In this document: positions 45,283 to 55,467 of the stretch, one piece after another
Position numbering within the stretch: position 1 is the first letter of the stretch
Layout of the letters: each line of letters begins with the position of its first letter
Assembly (NCBI RefSeq): GCF_001723175.1
Contig: NC_064650.1
Location: 248,001-312,000 of the forward strand
Length of the DNA stretch: 64,000 nucleotides
Direction of reading: 5' to 3'
DNA from: Penicillium oxalicum
Taxonomy: Eukaryota; Ascomycota; Eurotiomycetes; Eurotiales; Aspergillaceae
Program-made: the position numbers and the translations under genes
Notes under the pieces: model-generated
The model's database searches: none
What the model was told of the DNA's origin: nothing
What the model saw: the letters and a program-made list of their open reading frames with translations, nothing else

Positions 45283-46281
45283 ATGCGCGACACGCGGGTT
45301 GAATATCATGTCTATGCGAATCCGGCATCACAATTATTGCATCAGGCTGGACAAGCATCGAAAAGACAGATTTCTAGATTTGGCAAGGGAATCCGGCGAA
45401 GCAGCCAAAGACTAACACATTGCGGGAAGTGTCGCCGTCGACCGTCCCTAATGGTATTTTTGAAGCTGCCGGTCACGCGTGACTCTCGAGTACTGGAGTC
45501 TGAACAAGAGCCACGGTTGAAATCAGGGCCAGATTCGCTTGCCCCTTGCCCAGCCTTGGCTCTCAATACGGACTCCATATCTTGCTTACCAGATGACAAG
45601 CTGACACGTCTACGGAGGGAGAACAAGTCCTGTGAGGATCTCTCTCAGATCAATCCACTGCCAAAGCTGCGCGTGACCAATCCAGATCTGCCTTCAACGA
45701 TCGCTCTGGGAGATCACGATCCGTATGAGGGGACCTACTCAGCCTCTACTCAGCAGTCACTGGACCGACTGCGAAATATTTCCAAGAATCTAATTCATGA
45801 TGGTCACATGCATCCGCTTTCCAAAGACCCCGCAGAAGGTGGTTTGACAGAACTGGACTCGGAGACTCGTACAGCTCAGGAACAGGAGCTAGAATGGCCG
45901 CGTTCCTGGCATGACGGAAGCACTTACTCCAGGCCAGATACATATGAGCTTTGGCTTCCTGAAAGCGTATCACGGAGCCCTTCTTCCGATCCCCCTCTAG
46001 TCTGCGCTCTCTTATCCCGCTCACATCATAAATCAGATTCCGCATTCCCATCCAGGAATTTACCCCCCCCCCCCCCCAAGCAATTGTTCCTGCAGTTGGC
46101 GCCAGGCGACCATCGGACGGCTGAAACTCGAAAGATGACAAGCACCGCGGCCCCATCATGTTGTGATGACTCGCGTGCACATTCACCTGAGAGATTCCGG
46201 CTCGGTCAACCTCCCCGAATTCCCAGTATCTATTTCCGATCAGATTCTCCCTTTGCCGACGGGAATCTTCCATGGGAATGA
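45283..46281 (+). CDS. Hypothetical protein, low support
   Basis: Open frame of 332 codons from ATG 45283 (MRDTRVEYHVYANPA). I do not recognise a domain. The protein is polar, Ser/Pro/Arg-rich, with short ordered-looking stretches (YEGTYSASTQQSLDRLRNISKNL, DTYELWLPESVSRS) and a proline run coded by about 15 consecutive C near 46063-46077. A kilobase frame without stops in a gene-poor area argues for coding. A 191-codon frame on the opposite strand, no introns and no known homologue argue against. If real it is probably an intrinsically disordered, lineage-specific protein. Confidence 0.4.
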   Translation: MRDTRVEYHVYANPASQLLHQAGQASKRQISRFGKGIRRSSQRLTHCGKCRRRPSLMVFLKLPVTRDSRVLESEQEPRLKSGPDSLAPCPALALNTDSISCLPDDKLTRLRRENKSCEDLSQINPLPKLRVTNPDLPSTIALGDHDPYEGTYSASTQQSLDRLRNISKNLIHDGHMHPLSKDPAEGGLTELDSETRTAQEQELEWPRSWHDGSTYSRPDTYELWLPESVSRSPSSDPPLVCALLSRSHHKSDSAFPSRNLPPPPPKQLFLQLAPGDHRTAETRKMTSTAAPSCCDDSRAHSPERFRLGQPPRIPSIYFRSDSPFADGNLPWE

Positions 46282-46546
46282 TTGGACGGAGGAGGCATGG
46301 CACAATGGATTGATGGATCAATGACTCTCAATTAAGCTGTCCATTTGTCCTACTTCAATTAGGAACTCAACTCGTAGACGCCGGTAGCGGCCTAGATTAT
46401 TCAACCACCTTACCCCGGTGGAGGAGAATGAGTCTACTTGAGATCCAGAATACAGGCTCCCAAACTCCCAACTCAATGAATTCCCAGGCCCTCTAGCGGC
46501 AAGGAGCTTCTGCCCAGAGCACGACCTAGCCATCACAAAAAGAAAA

Positions 46547-46572
46547 GGGGGGGGGGGGGGGGGGGGGGGGGG
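46547..46572. repeat. Poly-G tract, 26 nt
   Basis: Run of about 26 G after CACAAAAAGAAAA, about 440 bp upstream of the TATA box of the small-protein gene. Length is likely variable or misread. Confidence 0.85.
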
Positions 46573-47013
46573 AAGGAAACATTGACTTGTTCTCCATCCA
46601 TCGGTAGCAACATCCTGAATAGAAGAGCAATTCGATTTTACCGGCTCCCTCACTTGGCCATTCCACCGATGATCATTTGACATGGATACTTGGCTACGAC
46701 TGAAATGTTTGCATGTGGCTTGTATAAATTTGTTGTCAATCCTGGCCACGAGCCCAAGGGCCCACCGGTGATGTTGGCATCAACCGACGGTTCTGTTAGA
46801 TTCCAGAGAGCCCTAACGCGATAGAAAGGTCCGACAAGAACGAGTCGATGACACTAGTGGCTCGGCGGGTCCCTGCCCGGTCTCGGATCGATAGCAAGCC
46901 GCGACACGAGTTTCCGGCTCAGACATGAAGTCATTCAGTATGGGTGTGGGGAAATGACCTCATCATGCTGTCACTCATAGCGGACGTTGGCAGAAAACAG
47001 ACGCGACGAGCCC

Positions 47014-47020
47014 TATATAA
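47014..47020 (+). promoter_or_regulatory. TATA box of the 87-residue protein gene
   Basis: TATATAA, about 230 bp before the ATG at 47252. A probable leader intron lies between (47114-47197: GTACGA donor, ACTAAC branch, ATTCAG acceptor). Confidence 0.5.
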
Positions 47021-47251
47021 CATGTGATCACCGCACAACCTTTCAAAGCAGTTAGACAGCAAGAAGATTTCCATCTATTCATCATCAATCCACCACTCTC
47101 CCATCAACACTAGGTACGACGATCCATCATCTCCGCGATACGGGACTGATCTCTCGGAAGGGACACCAACTAACATCAACTCCATCACTAAATTCAGTTC
47201 CAACCTTCCGTCCCGCTTTTCAAGCTCTCACCACTTCAAAAATCTCTCAAA

Positions 47252-47620
47252 ATGGTTCGCGGCGCTGAATACGACAACGGTGTTCCCCAGAGCGACAACC
47301 CCGTCGACGCGGGCACCACCCAGGCTCATGGCACTGGTGCCACTGTACGTGGATTCATTCCCCCCCCCTCTGCTCGTTCAAAATACAAATTCCGTCAATC
47401 TCCTTGACAATGCTATAATATGACACACTGACACCATATCTCTGGACAGGACGCCCCCCTCGACCGCACCAAGAAGGTCGCCGACATGCCCGAAGAGACC
47501 GGCTCTCAGCGCGATGTCTTCCCTGGTCTGGCCGGCTCCGGCAACAACAGCGGCAAGGGCGGACACGAGCCCAAGACCCTCGGCGAGAACAAGGGCCAGG
47601 GTGCTCAGCCCGGTGTGTAA
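47252..47620 (+). CDS. Small hydrophilic protein, possibly stress-associated (87 aa)
   Basis: Two exons (47252-47344, 47450-47620) joined at consensus sites give 87 residues: MVRGAEYDNGVPQSDNPVDA, then DRTKKVADMPEETGSQRDVF and a Gly/Asn/Lys-rich tail ending GQGAQPGV. The protein is highly polar with no cysteine, tryptophan or membrane segment, so it is probably disordered. Codons are strongly C-ending, and it has a TATA promoter and a leader intron, all signs of high, inducible expression. Short hydrophilic Gly-rich proteins of this sort are common in conidia and stress responses of Eurotiales; that role is inference. Confidence 0.75.
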
Positions 47621-48074
47621 AGGTGCTGGTTACTTTTACACTGACGAACGTTTCTGCACATGAAGTAATCGATTTTCCCCAATGATGATCGAATCAAGGA
47701 TACTTCAGGCCTATCCTTGTCATCTCACGAATATTTTTTTTTGCGTCCGCGTTATTCGGGATGCATGATATGATTTGTCGTGGAATTGGAGTTTTGATGG
47801 ACTTGACACGCCACGAAGTCTACGTGTTTGTACGATTTTCAATAATAAAGAAATTAAGATTTATACAAAAGGGAAAATCCCTCTCTCGTGTTAAGACCTC
47901 GGAAGATTAGTAGAGTAGGGAAAGGATTGCACCTGATTTTAAGTGGAAAAATTTCAGTAGGGACCAGGAAAGACAAAACAAACATGAAGAATGCCCAGAG
48001 TGCGGGTGCTGTAGCAAGCAATGGACTACGCAGGTTGAGACCCTCCCTCTTGCATGAAGAGGTGCAAAAAGAAA
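47621..48074. other. 3' flank and spacer before the tRNA gene
   Basis: 3' untranslated region of the small-protein gene (AATAAA-like AATAATAAAG near 47840) and spacer. Nothing else is seen. Confidence 0.45.
48066..48070 (-). terminator. Pol III terminator of tRNA-Asp
   Basis: Run of five T on the minus strand, five nt after the tRNA 3' end. Confidence 0.75.
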
Positions 48075-48160
48075 CTCTCCCTCGGGGAATCGAACCCCGG
48101 TCTCCCGCGCTTATCGGTGTTAATGACAAGCGGAAATCATGACCACTAGACCAAGGAAGA
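48075..48160 (-). tRNA. tRNA-Asp (GTC) with a 14-nt intron
   Basis: On the minus strand the acceptor stem TCTTCCT pairs with AGGGAGA (one G-T). The D-arm contains the A-box-like TAGTGGTCA. The anticodon stem TCCGC/GCGGG encloses the loop TTGTCA-C with anticodon GTC. The T-arm CGGGG-TTCGATT-CCCCG gives a canonical B box (GGTTCGATTCC). A 14-nt intron (TTAACACCGATAAG) sits one base 3' of the anticodon, the standard nuclear position. The discriminator base is G, as in eukaryotic tRNA-Asp. A T5 Pol III terminator follows at 48070-48066. Confidence 0.93.
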
Positions 48161-48410
48161 TGATTGGATGAGTGAGGAGTGATTTATAGCAACATAAAGA
48201 AATTTTGCCAGATTACTTTTCGTGAATCGAACGGACCTAATCAAGCCCATAGCCCGTCGTGTTCTCCTCTCCGAGTCGCTTCACTGCATTAATTGCACAG
48301 GGGTCTCTTGGAACCAAGGTGGTGTCATCTAGAATTATACTATGTACATCAAGAATGGAGCTCGATAAGGCCATTCCTCCATATAAACATTCAAGGTCAT
48401 AGGCAAGGAA

Positions 48411-51400
48411 TCAAGAGTTGGAGGAATCAGCCCCCTGGTCGGAAGTTTGCTTCTCACTCGTAGCCTCTGTCTTCTCAGTGACATCCGTCTTGGGAATCAC
48501 CCGAGCCACTTGCTTCGCATTCACGATTCCAAGTAACTTGTCGCCCAACGAGCCTGCGCCCTCGATCTTCGCCAGTTTGGATTGAAGGTGAGTAATGTCA
48601 GCGTGCATCCTATGACCGATGTTAGCACCCTTCTGGCACACTCGGGACGGGCCAATTTGAGAGAATACGGAAAGTAAAATCTTACCTCGTCTTACCCTCT
48701 TCCGTTCCCACCTTGGCTTCCTCAAAAGCTCTCGTCCACTGATCACGATAGTTGTTGAAGACAGGGATCATGATCATATTCACGCTCATATCAGGGAGAT
48801 GCTTGCTCAGGACCCGATGAAGGGTACCGGTTTCTTTGGCAAGGGTCTCCATATACGGATGAACCCCAGTGGAGGTATCGTTGTCCCAATCGATCTTCTT
48901 CATTGCTGCAACGTGGACCGATGATCGTGAGGTCATGATGTCAACCAGTTTTTCGTGAATTCCCGACTGGTGTTCCTGACACAGTCGCTTGACCTTGTCA
49001 AAGTCGGCCATGATCTGGTTTGCCTGGCCATGCCGTCGCACGAATTCCCGAACGTAGGGAACGAGAGCAATCACAAAGCTCAAGGCCTGCGAGGAAAGGG
49101 CCAAATGCTTGGTCGTAATATTCTTCAGCCCCGCGCTTCGCGTGGCACCTGCGCCAAGGATCAACTGCGAAGAACGTGAATTGAAAAGCTTCAAAACTTC
49201 AAGCAACTGCGGGGCAATGTCCTGAATCATGCTGGGAATATTTGCCATCAAATATTCGTACTCCTCAATGCTACGCATAATGGCCACAGCTGAGTCAGGT
49301 AAGATGTATTTTTGCTCATCAAGCACTGCGCTGCGAGTCTTGTCCTTGGGAGCCCCATTGGCATCGCCCCCGTTCTCCCCAGTCATCTTCTCTTCCTTCG
49401 CACTATCGGTGGACCAGATCTTGGAAGCTTCTGTCCATGACTCGACATCCTCGGTGCTTGCATGAACAATGCGTGTGAGCACAGCCACCTCGGCATCCCC
49501 AAAATCGCGTGCATCCCAGCGATCAGAGTCCATGACCTTCACAATGTTCTGGCGTTGAGTTTCGCTAAAGCGCGTGATAAATTCACGGATTTGATTCCCC
49601 ACAATCGTCTTCAACGCTGCGCCACCCCGGCCTGAGATAGCCTCGCACTCGTCAGCAAAGAGACGATTGAGTGTGAAATACTTTAAGAATTCCTCTTTTG
49701 GTAGGAGAGACGTTTGCTCAGAGCGAACTTTCAAAACTTTGGTGATTTGGGACTGTGCGATATCGACTGCTTGGCCGAGTAGGCTAGACATGTCTAGCAC
49801 TTGCAGAATCTCATCTTGTGCCATAGCTGAGGCTGAGGGCTCTCGGTCGGTCGACGATTCCTGCGGCCGCGGACTCTGGGTGGGTGATCGTATACCGGCC
49901 GTTGGGGAGCTTCCGAGACCGCTCGCAAGATCTAACAAAATCTTGACCTGGGTGCTCAGCCGGCGGAGACATTCACTGATGCCGGTGTAAACGCCGACAA
50001 GCATGACGTAAGCGTCTTCTGGGTCAAGAGCACGCAGATTGCGTGCGAGGACTGATGACTTTTCTTGTTGCGTGCGCTGTCGGTCGTTATGAGTGGATAC
50101 TGAGACCATAGATTCATTGTCATCGTCGCTCGAACTCGGTAAATGTTTTCGAATCAGAGCTTTCATCTCTCGTAAGACAGCCATCTTGAACGACGTGGCC
50201 GCGGCAGTTGTGTAATGAGCCCGCGCGAGACCCATGAGCTGTGTGTTCAGGCTGGACCGCAGCGCGCTGTCGATATTCATGTAAGCAGGGGATGTCGTCG
50301 AGATTGCACGCTGGCTTCCACGCTGCCGTTGAAAAGAGGCTCCCCATCGCTGCAATGTTGCATTGGATGCGACATTTCCGACATGTTGTCTCAAATCCCC
50401 CAGGAGATCGTTCAAAAATCTCGTCTCATATCCCATGCCAATGCGCTGCCGCAGCATGGCGAGGTCTTCGGAAGCCCCATCAAGAGCTTTCAACCCCCTC
50501 AGATCAATAGTCCTCTCTGGTAGATTGTGTTCCTTACCATCACCGGTCTGGTTAGAAACCTTCTCGCCAGCCATCATCTTCTCCACCTGTTCCAACTCAA
50601 CCGATGCATTCTCAATCTCTCCTTGCTCCACCAATTCCTCGCACCGAGAGACTGATTCCACGACTTCGCGCAGTTGGGCCACAGCAGCTGCCAGCATTCG
50701 GACATTTTCTCTCCGCCGCCGTAAATTGACCACTTTTAAGCCACCCAATGCCATCTCCTTGTCTATCTTCTGCAGATCTTTACGAAGAACCTGGATTCTC
50801 TTCACCGAGTCTGCCGCCTCCGCATGCAGTTCTCGAAGCGATCCCAAGGCGGTGAAAAATGATTTCGATGCCGTAGATATTGAAGAGATGAGATGGATCT
50901 CGACAGTGTCCATATACCATGAGAGCTTCTCTTGCAGAATTGCGTTTGTGGCCAGAGCTTTTCGGCCCGAAGGAGCGGGCTCTGGTGCCCCTCCATTGGC
51001 TTGCGTGTTATCCTTGTTCGGTGGTCGTGGCGGTCTGACAACCTCGGATTTTTCCGATATGATGTCGAAAGTCCGAGGGTTTTCGAGATGGAAATCCTCC
51101 TCAAAGTAGACCGGGGGAATTGTGGACAAGGGTGTCACTGTTGGCCCGCGACCCCGAGCAGCGGAAGGACGACGACCACGGGTATCCTGGGGAGACGTCG
51201 GTCGCGAGTTGAGAGATATAGCTGAGGGTCTGCGCTCTGGGCTCCAAGGCTTAAGGGTATCCATTTCATCCATTCTTGGGGATTTTACGCCCGATGGTGC
51301 CGCGGCATCTTCAGCAGCCCCCTCTTTCGACTGCTGGAATACATCGTATAGAGAGCCGACTTGTGACAGATATGGTTGGAATGCTTTCGCGTCAACGTGT

Positions 51401-51812
51401 GGGATGTTTGTCAGAGTCACGGGCGGGATGTCGCGAGAGGACGGAGCTTTGTAACCAGTGGTAGATACGGCTGTGTGCGGCGTCAAGCCAGTACGGACTA
51501 TCGGGGGTTGGAGTAACGTAGATATCGCTGGGGACAGAATGAGTGAGCCGAGGGTTCGAAGAAATGATGTCCCAAATCACGCTGATACATACCATTCTGG
51601 TCAGACTCTGCGATAGAGCCATAATTTTGGGAAGTATCTAAAATCCCTCCAATACTCACGACTGAGCTTGCTGTCGATCCCCTCCTCAGGGGGTATCTCT
51701 GCGGGGCTGCGCGTGGAGATTCCAGCTGCGATAGAGAGAATTGTGATAGAGATGGTGTCGAGGCGACAGAGGCTAGACTGTCAATGGATTTGCGCGGACT
51801 GGTGGGTGCCAT
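48411..51812 (-). CDS. VPS54: Vps54, GARP tethering complex subunit
   Basis: Subunit of the GARP complex that tethers endosome-derived vesicles at the trans-Golgi network. Exons 51812-51593, 51527-48686 and 48609-48411 give 1086 residues. A Ser-rich, probably disordered N-terminus (to about residue 190) precedes coiled coil (KRIQVLRKDLQKIDKEMALGG, NLRRRRENVRMLAAAVAQLRE), the usual GARP N-terminal helix bundle. The conserved Vps54 core includes RFLNDLLGDLRQHV and ECEAISGRGGAALKTIVGNQIREF. The C-terminal domain has KHLALSSQALSFVIALVPYVREFV, FDKVKRLCQEHQSGIHEKLVDIM and VHPYMETLAKETGTLHRVLSKHLP, all diagnostic. The last exon is a Lys/Thr-rich tail. The final intron has two possible donors close together (GTAAGACGAGGTAAG); I chose the downstream one, which keeps frame. 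Confidence 0.93.
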
Positions 51813-53075
51813 ACTGTCCTCGTCCGACAGGCGGGTGCGACAAACGCCCGGGGTCGATCGTTGGGGAAGCTCGGAGGTTATCTGATCATGACACGGGCGA
51901 TCTCCGAATGCCGGCAGAGGGGAGCTGATTCACCACAGGTTGCTCTCATTCAGTGAGCCAATTGCCTATACGAAGTCCAGGATGCTGCTCATGGAGACCG
52001 CCAAGGTTAAGCAGCACTAAGAAAGTGGTAAGGTGGCTTTGTTTATGGCGGGCTGGCGGACTATGGGCGCTTTCGTCAGACATATGATTCTGCCGGTGTA
52101 TCCACGGCTCACCGCTCTTCAGCCAGTCAATCCGTGTGTCCCAGCTAATCCCCATCTAAAAACGACATCAGATACTGTAATGAAGCTGAGTGTCAAAAAT
52201 TCGGATTTATTGAAGACTACACCTTCTACCTCATATACTGGCAGTGACCTATCGGTGTTCTGGGAATATGTGGCCTGCCGAGCTAAGCTTGATCAGCTCA
52301 ATCCAGTGTTCGCCCGTCCGATGGCTTGATTGGTGGTGATAACGCCAGAAATAAATACGTTGATGAAGAACCTAACACTCTTGTCTATAGAGCAAACTGA
52401 CAGGACACAGTGAGAGATCGCCAGGTACTAGTAATTGGAGGAAATTTCTTGCACCCTACCTATGCAGAGTTGAAAATATATCCAATGCTATTATTGGTAC
52501 CCATTCGAGACATCCGGAATCATGTGAGCAAAGCTCTAAATCGACACAGCCTGAATGGAAGCATCGCCTCAATGCCTAGGTATACCGATCAAGGCGGCGA
52601 TGTACATGAGACCTGCAGGTTCATCTGAGTAGCTAGGGCCACTGATATTTCCTATTCAATGCCGAAGATCTCCAATTTGCGGACAGGCGTTCGTTGATTG
52701 GTAGGTACGGTAGGTGTGTAGATGGCAGGAACATGTCATGGTAACTTAATCTTTTTCAAGTGCTATGCGGCCTTATGGATAAGCGCTTGACATTCAGTAT
52801 GATGATAAACTGTTTCATGGTTATTCACGCTATCCTGAGAGCGAAAGAGGAGGTACCAGTATCAAACGACCGTTTGAATAATCAGTATTCCAGCGGAAAT
52901 CTCCTACCCGAAAAGGCAACCTTGAACCAGCTGAGGTGAAATGCCTGAATTCCCTGGCAAAACCACTTAACGCGACCCGAGGGCCTTTGTCTTGGACGCG
53001 ACGCGTTGGTGTTTTCACCCAAACCAAAAGTTTCTCCCTTCCAGTCCCTCCCTATCCCCGCCGTCCACAAACATC
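51813..53075. other. Divergent intergenic region VPS54 / MCM5
   Basis: 1.26 kb carrying two divergent promoters. Open frames here are short and without motifs. An ACGCGACGCG string at 52996-53005, 70 bp before the MCM5 ATG, contains ACGCG and resembles the MCB cell-cycle element of yeast MCM genes. Confidence 0.45.
52996..53005 (+). promoter_or_regulatory. Possible MCB-like (ACGCG) elements upstream of MCM5
   Basis: Overlapping ACGCG-type strings (GACGCGACGCGT) lie about 70 bp before the ATG of MCM5. In yeasts ACGCGT is bound by MBF and drives G1/S transcription of replication genes. Applying this here is inference. Confidence 0.4.
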
Positions 53076-55467
53076 ATGGATAGACGCACCCCCTACACAT
53101 TGAGCGTTCTCGAGTCCAGCACCAACGGTGTTGACGACTCGCGCTCATTCACACAGACTCGACTACGAGACTTTATTTTACAATTTCAGCTGGATAACGC
53201 ATTCATTTACCGGTACGCAGTCCACTTTCCCGTGGTCTACTGAGGCTCGCCGTTTTGCTCTCCCCTCCCTGCCCAACATGAATCTAACTGTCTCGTCGAC
53301 CACAGCGATCAATTACGCCATAATGTGCTTGGAAAAAACTACTACTGTGATATTGATATCGCCCACTTAATTTCATATAACGAGGACTTGGCACACAAGC
53401 TTACGTCCGAGCCCGCGGACATCATTCCACTGGTATGATATCTGTTTCTCCTCGTTGTTTGCGCACGTGGGCACGCATTTACTCACTTTGGTACAGTTCG
53501 AAGCAGCTCTGCTGGAATGTACAAAGCGTATCGTCTTCCCCGGTCAGCAAGATATCACTCTGCCATCGCACCAACTTCTTCTTCATTCTTCCGCGACCCA
53601 CATTTCCATCCGTGATCTGAATGCCACCAACGTCTCCCACCTGGTTCGCATCCCCGGTATTGTCATCGGAGCGTCCACAATCTCCTCCAAGGCCACGACA
53701 GTACACATTCGTTGCAAGAGTTGCGATCACAGTGAAAATATCGTCGTCGACGGTGGCTTCTCTGGCCTGTCCCTACCCCGGCAGTGCGGTCGTGCCAAGG
53801 TTCCAGGCGATCAGCCCGACGAAAAATGTCCGCTCGACCCTTACGTTGTCCACCACGAAAAGTGTCAATTCGTGGACCAGCAGGTTCTCAAGCTTCAGGA
53901 AGCCCCTGATCAAGTGCCCGTCGGTGAATTGCCTCGCCATGTTCTGATCTCTGCCGACCGGTACTTGGCCAATCGTGTAGTGCCTGGCTCGCGCTGCACA
54001 GTGATGGGAATTTTCTCCATCTACCAAGCCAAGGGCGGCAAGAAAGAAGCTGCGGTGGCGATCCGTAACCCTTACCTACGTGCTGTGGGTATCAACACCG
54101 ACGTTGACCAGACCGCCAAGGGTAATTCCGTCTTCAGCGAGGAAGAGGAGCAGGAATTCCTGGAGCTCAGCCGACGGCCCGATTTGTACGATGCACTCGC
54201 TCGGAGCATTGCCCCATCAATCTATGGGAACGTTGACATCAAGAAGGCCATCGTGTGCTTGCTCATGGGCGGCTCGAAAAAGATCCTCCCCGATGGGATG
54301 AAGCTTCGTGGTGATATTAACGTGCTCATGCTGGGTGACCCCGGTACCGCCAAGTCTCAGCTACTGAAGTTCGTGGAAAAAGCCGCTCCTATTGCGATCT
54401 ACACTTCCGGAAAGGGCTCTTCCGCTGCTGGTTTGACAGCCTCGGTTCAGCGAGATCACACCACCCGCGAGTTCTACCTGGAAGGTGGTGCAATGGTTCT
54501 GGCCGATGGCGGTGTGGTCTGTATTGATGAGTTTGACAAGATGCGCGATGAGGATCGAGTGGCGATTCACGAAGCCATGGAACAGCAAACCATTTCCATC
54601 GCCAAGGCTGGCATCACGACTATTCTCAACTCCAGAACCTCAGTTCTGGCCGCTGCGAACCCGATCTTCGGCCGTTACGATGACCTGAAGACCCCCGGAG
54701 AGAATATTGATTTCCAGACCACCATTCTGTCGCGTTTCGATATGATTTTCATTGTTCGTGATGACCACGAGCGAGGCCGAGACGAGCGGATTGCCCGTCA
54801 CGTCATGGGCGTGCATATGGGTGGCCGTGGTGTAGAGGAGCAAGTCGAGGCGGAGATTCCCGTGGAGCAGATGAAGCGGTACATCAGTTATTGTCGCAGG
54901 TACGTTTTTGCAACTCTTGTCCTCCCCGTGTGGTCTATCTTCGATACTGACAAATTTCCCGCCCAAACTTATAGTCGATGTGCTCCTCGTTTGTCTCCCG
55001 AAGCCGCAGAGAAGCTTTCCTCTCACTTTGTGTCCATCCGCAAGCAAGTGCACCGGGCCGAACTCGAGTCTAATACCCGCTCCTCGATTCCCATCACCGT
55101 CCGTCAGCTGGAGGCCATTGTCCGTATCACGGAATCTTTGGCCAAGCTCTCTCTCTCCCCCATTGCCACCGAGGCCCACGTCGACGAGGCGATCCGTCTC
55201 TTCCTGGCGTCCACCATGGATGCCGTCACTCAAGGCGAGGGCCAAGGAAGCAAGGAATTGATGGAAGAGGCGACCAAGATTGAGGACGAGCTCAAGCGAC
55301 GTCTACCTCTGGGCTGGAGCACCAGTTTGGCGACCTTACGCCGGGAATTTGTGGATGGCAAAGGATACACTGAGCAAGCGCTCAATCGGGCTCTGGTGGT
55401 CCTGCAGCGGCGGGAGACGGTGCAGATCCGTTCCGGCGGCTCGCAGATCTACCGTAACCGGCCCTGA
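53076..55467 (+). CDS. MCM5: DNA replication licensing factor MCM5
   Basis: Subunit of the hexameric MCM2-7 replicative helicase. Exons 53076-53212, 53306-53432, 53497-54899 and 54975-55467 give 719 residues, normal for fungal MCM5. The N-terminal domain contains a zinc-binding region ([15 protein letters not shown] ... RQCGRAKV ... EKCPLDPY). The AAA+ core has Walker [13 protein letters not shown] near residue 366, Walker B CIDEFDKM, sensor 1 [10 protein letters not shown] and the arginine finger [27 protein letters not shown] and [11 protein letters not shown] are typical of MCM5. The C-terminal winged helix ends [10 protein letters not shown]. Codon bias is strong. Confidence 0.97.

Noticed and set aside
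54640..55245. 201-codon frame opposite MCM5
   Set aside because: Antisense shadow; no independent evidence.
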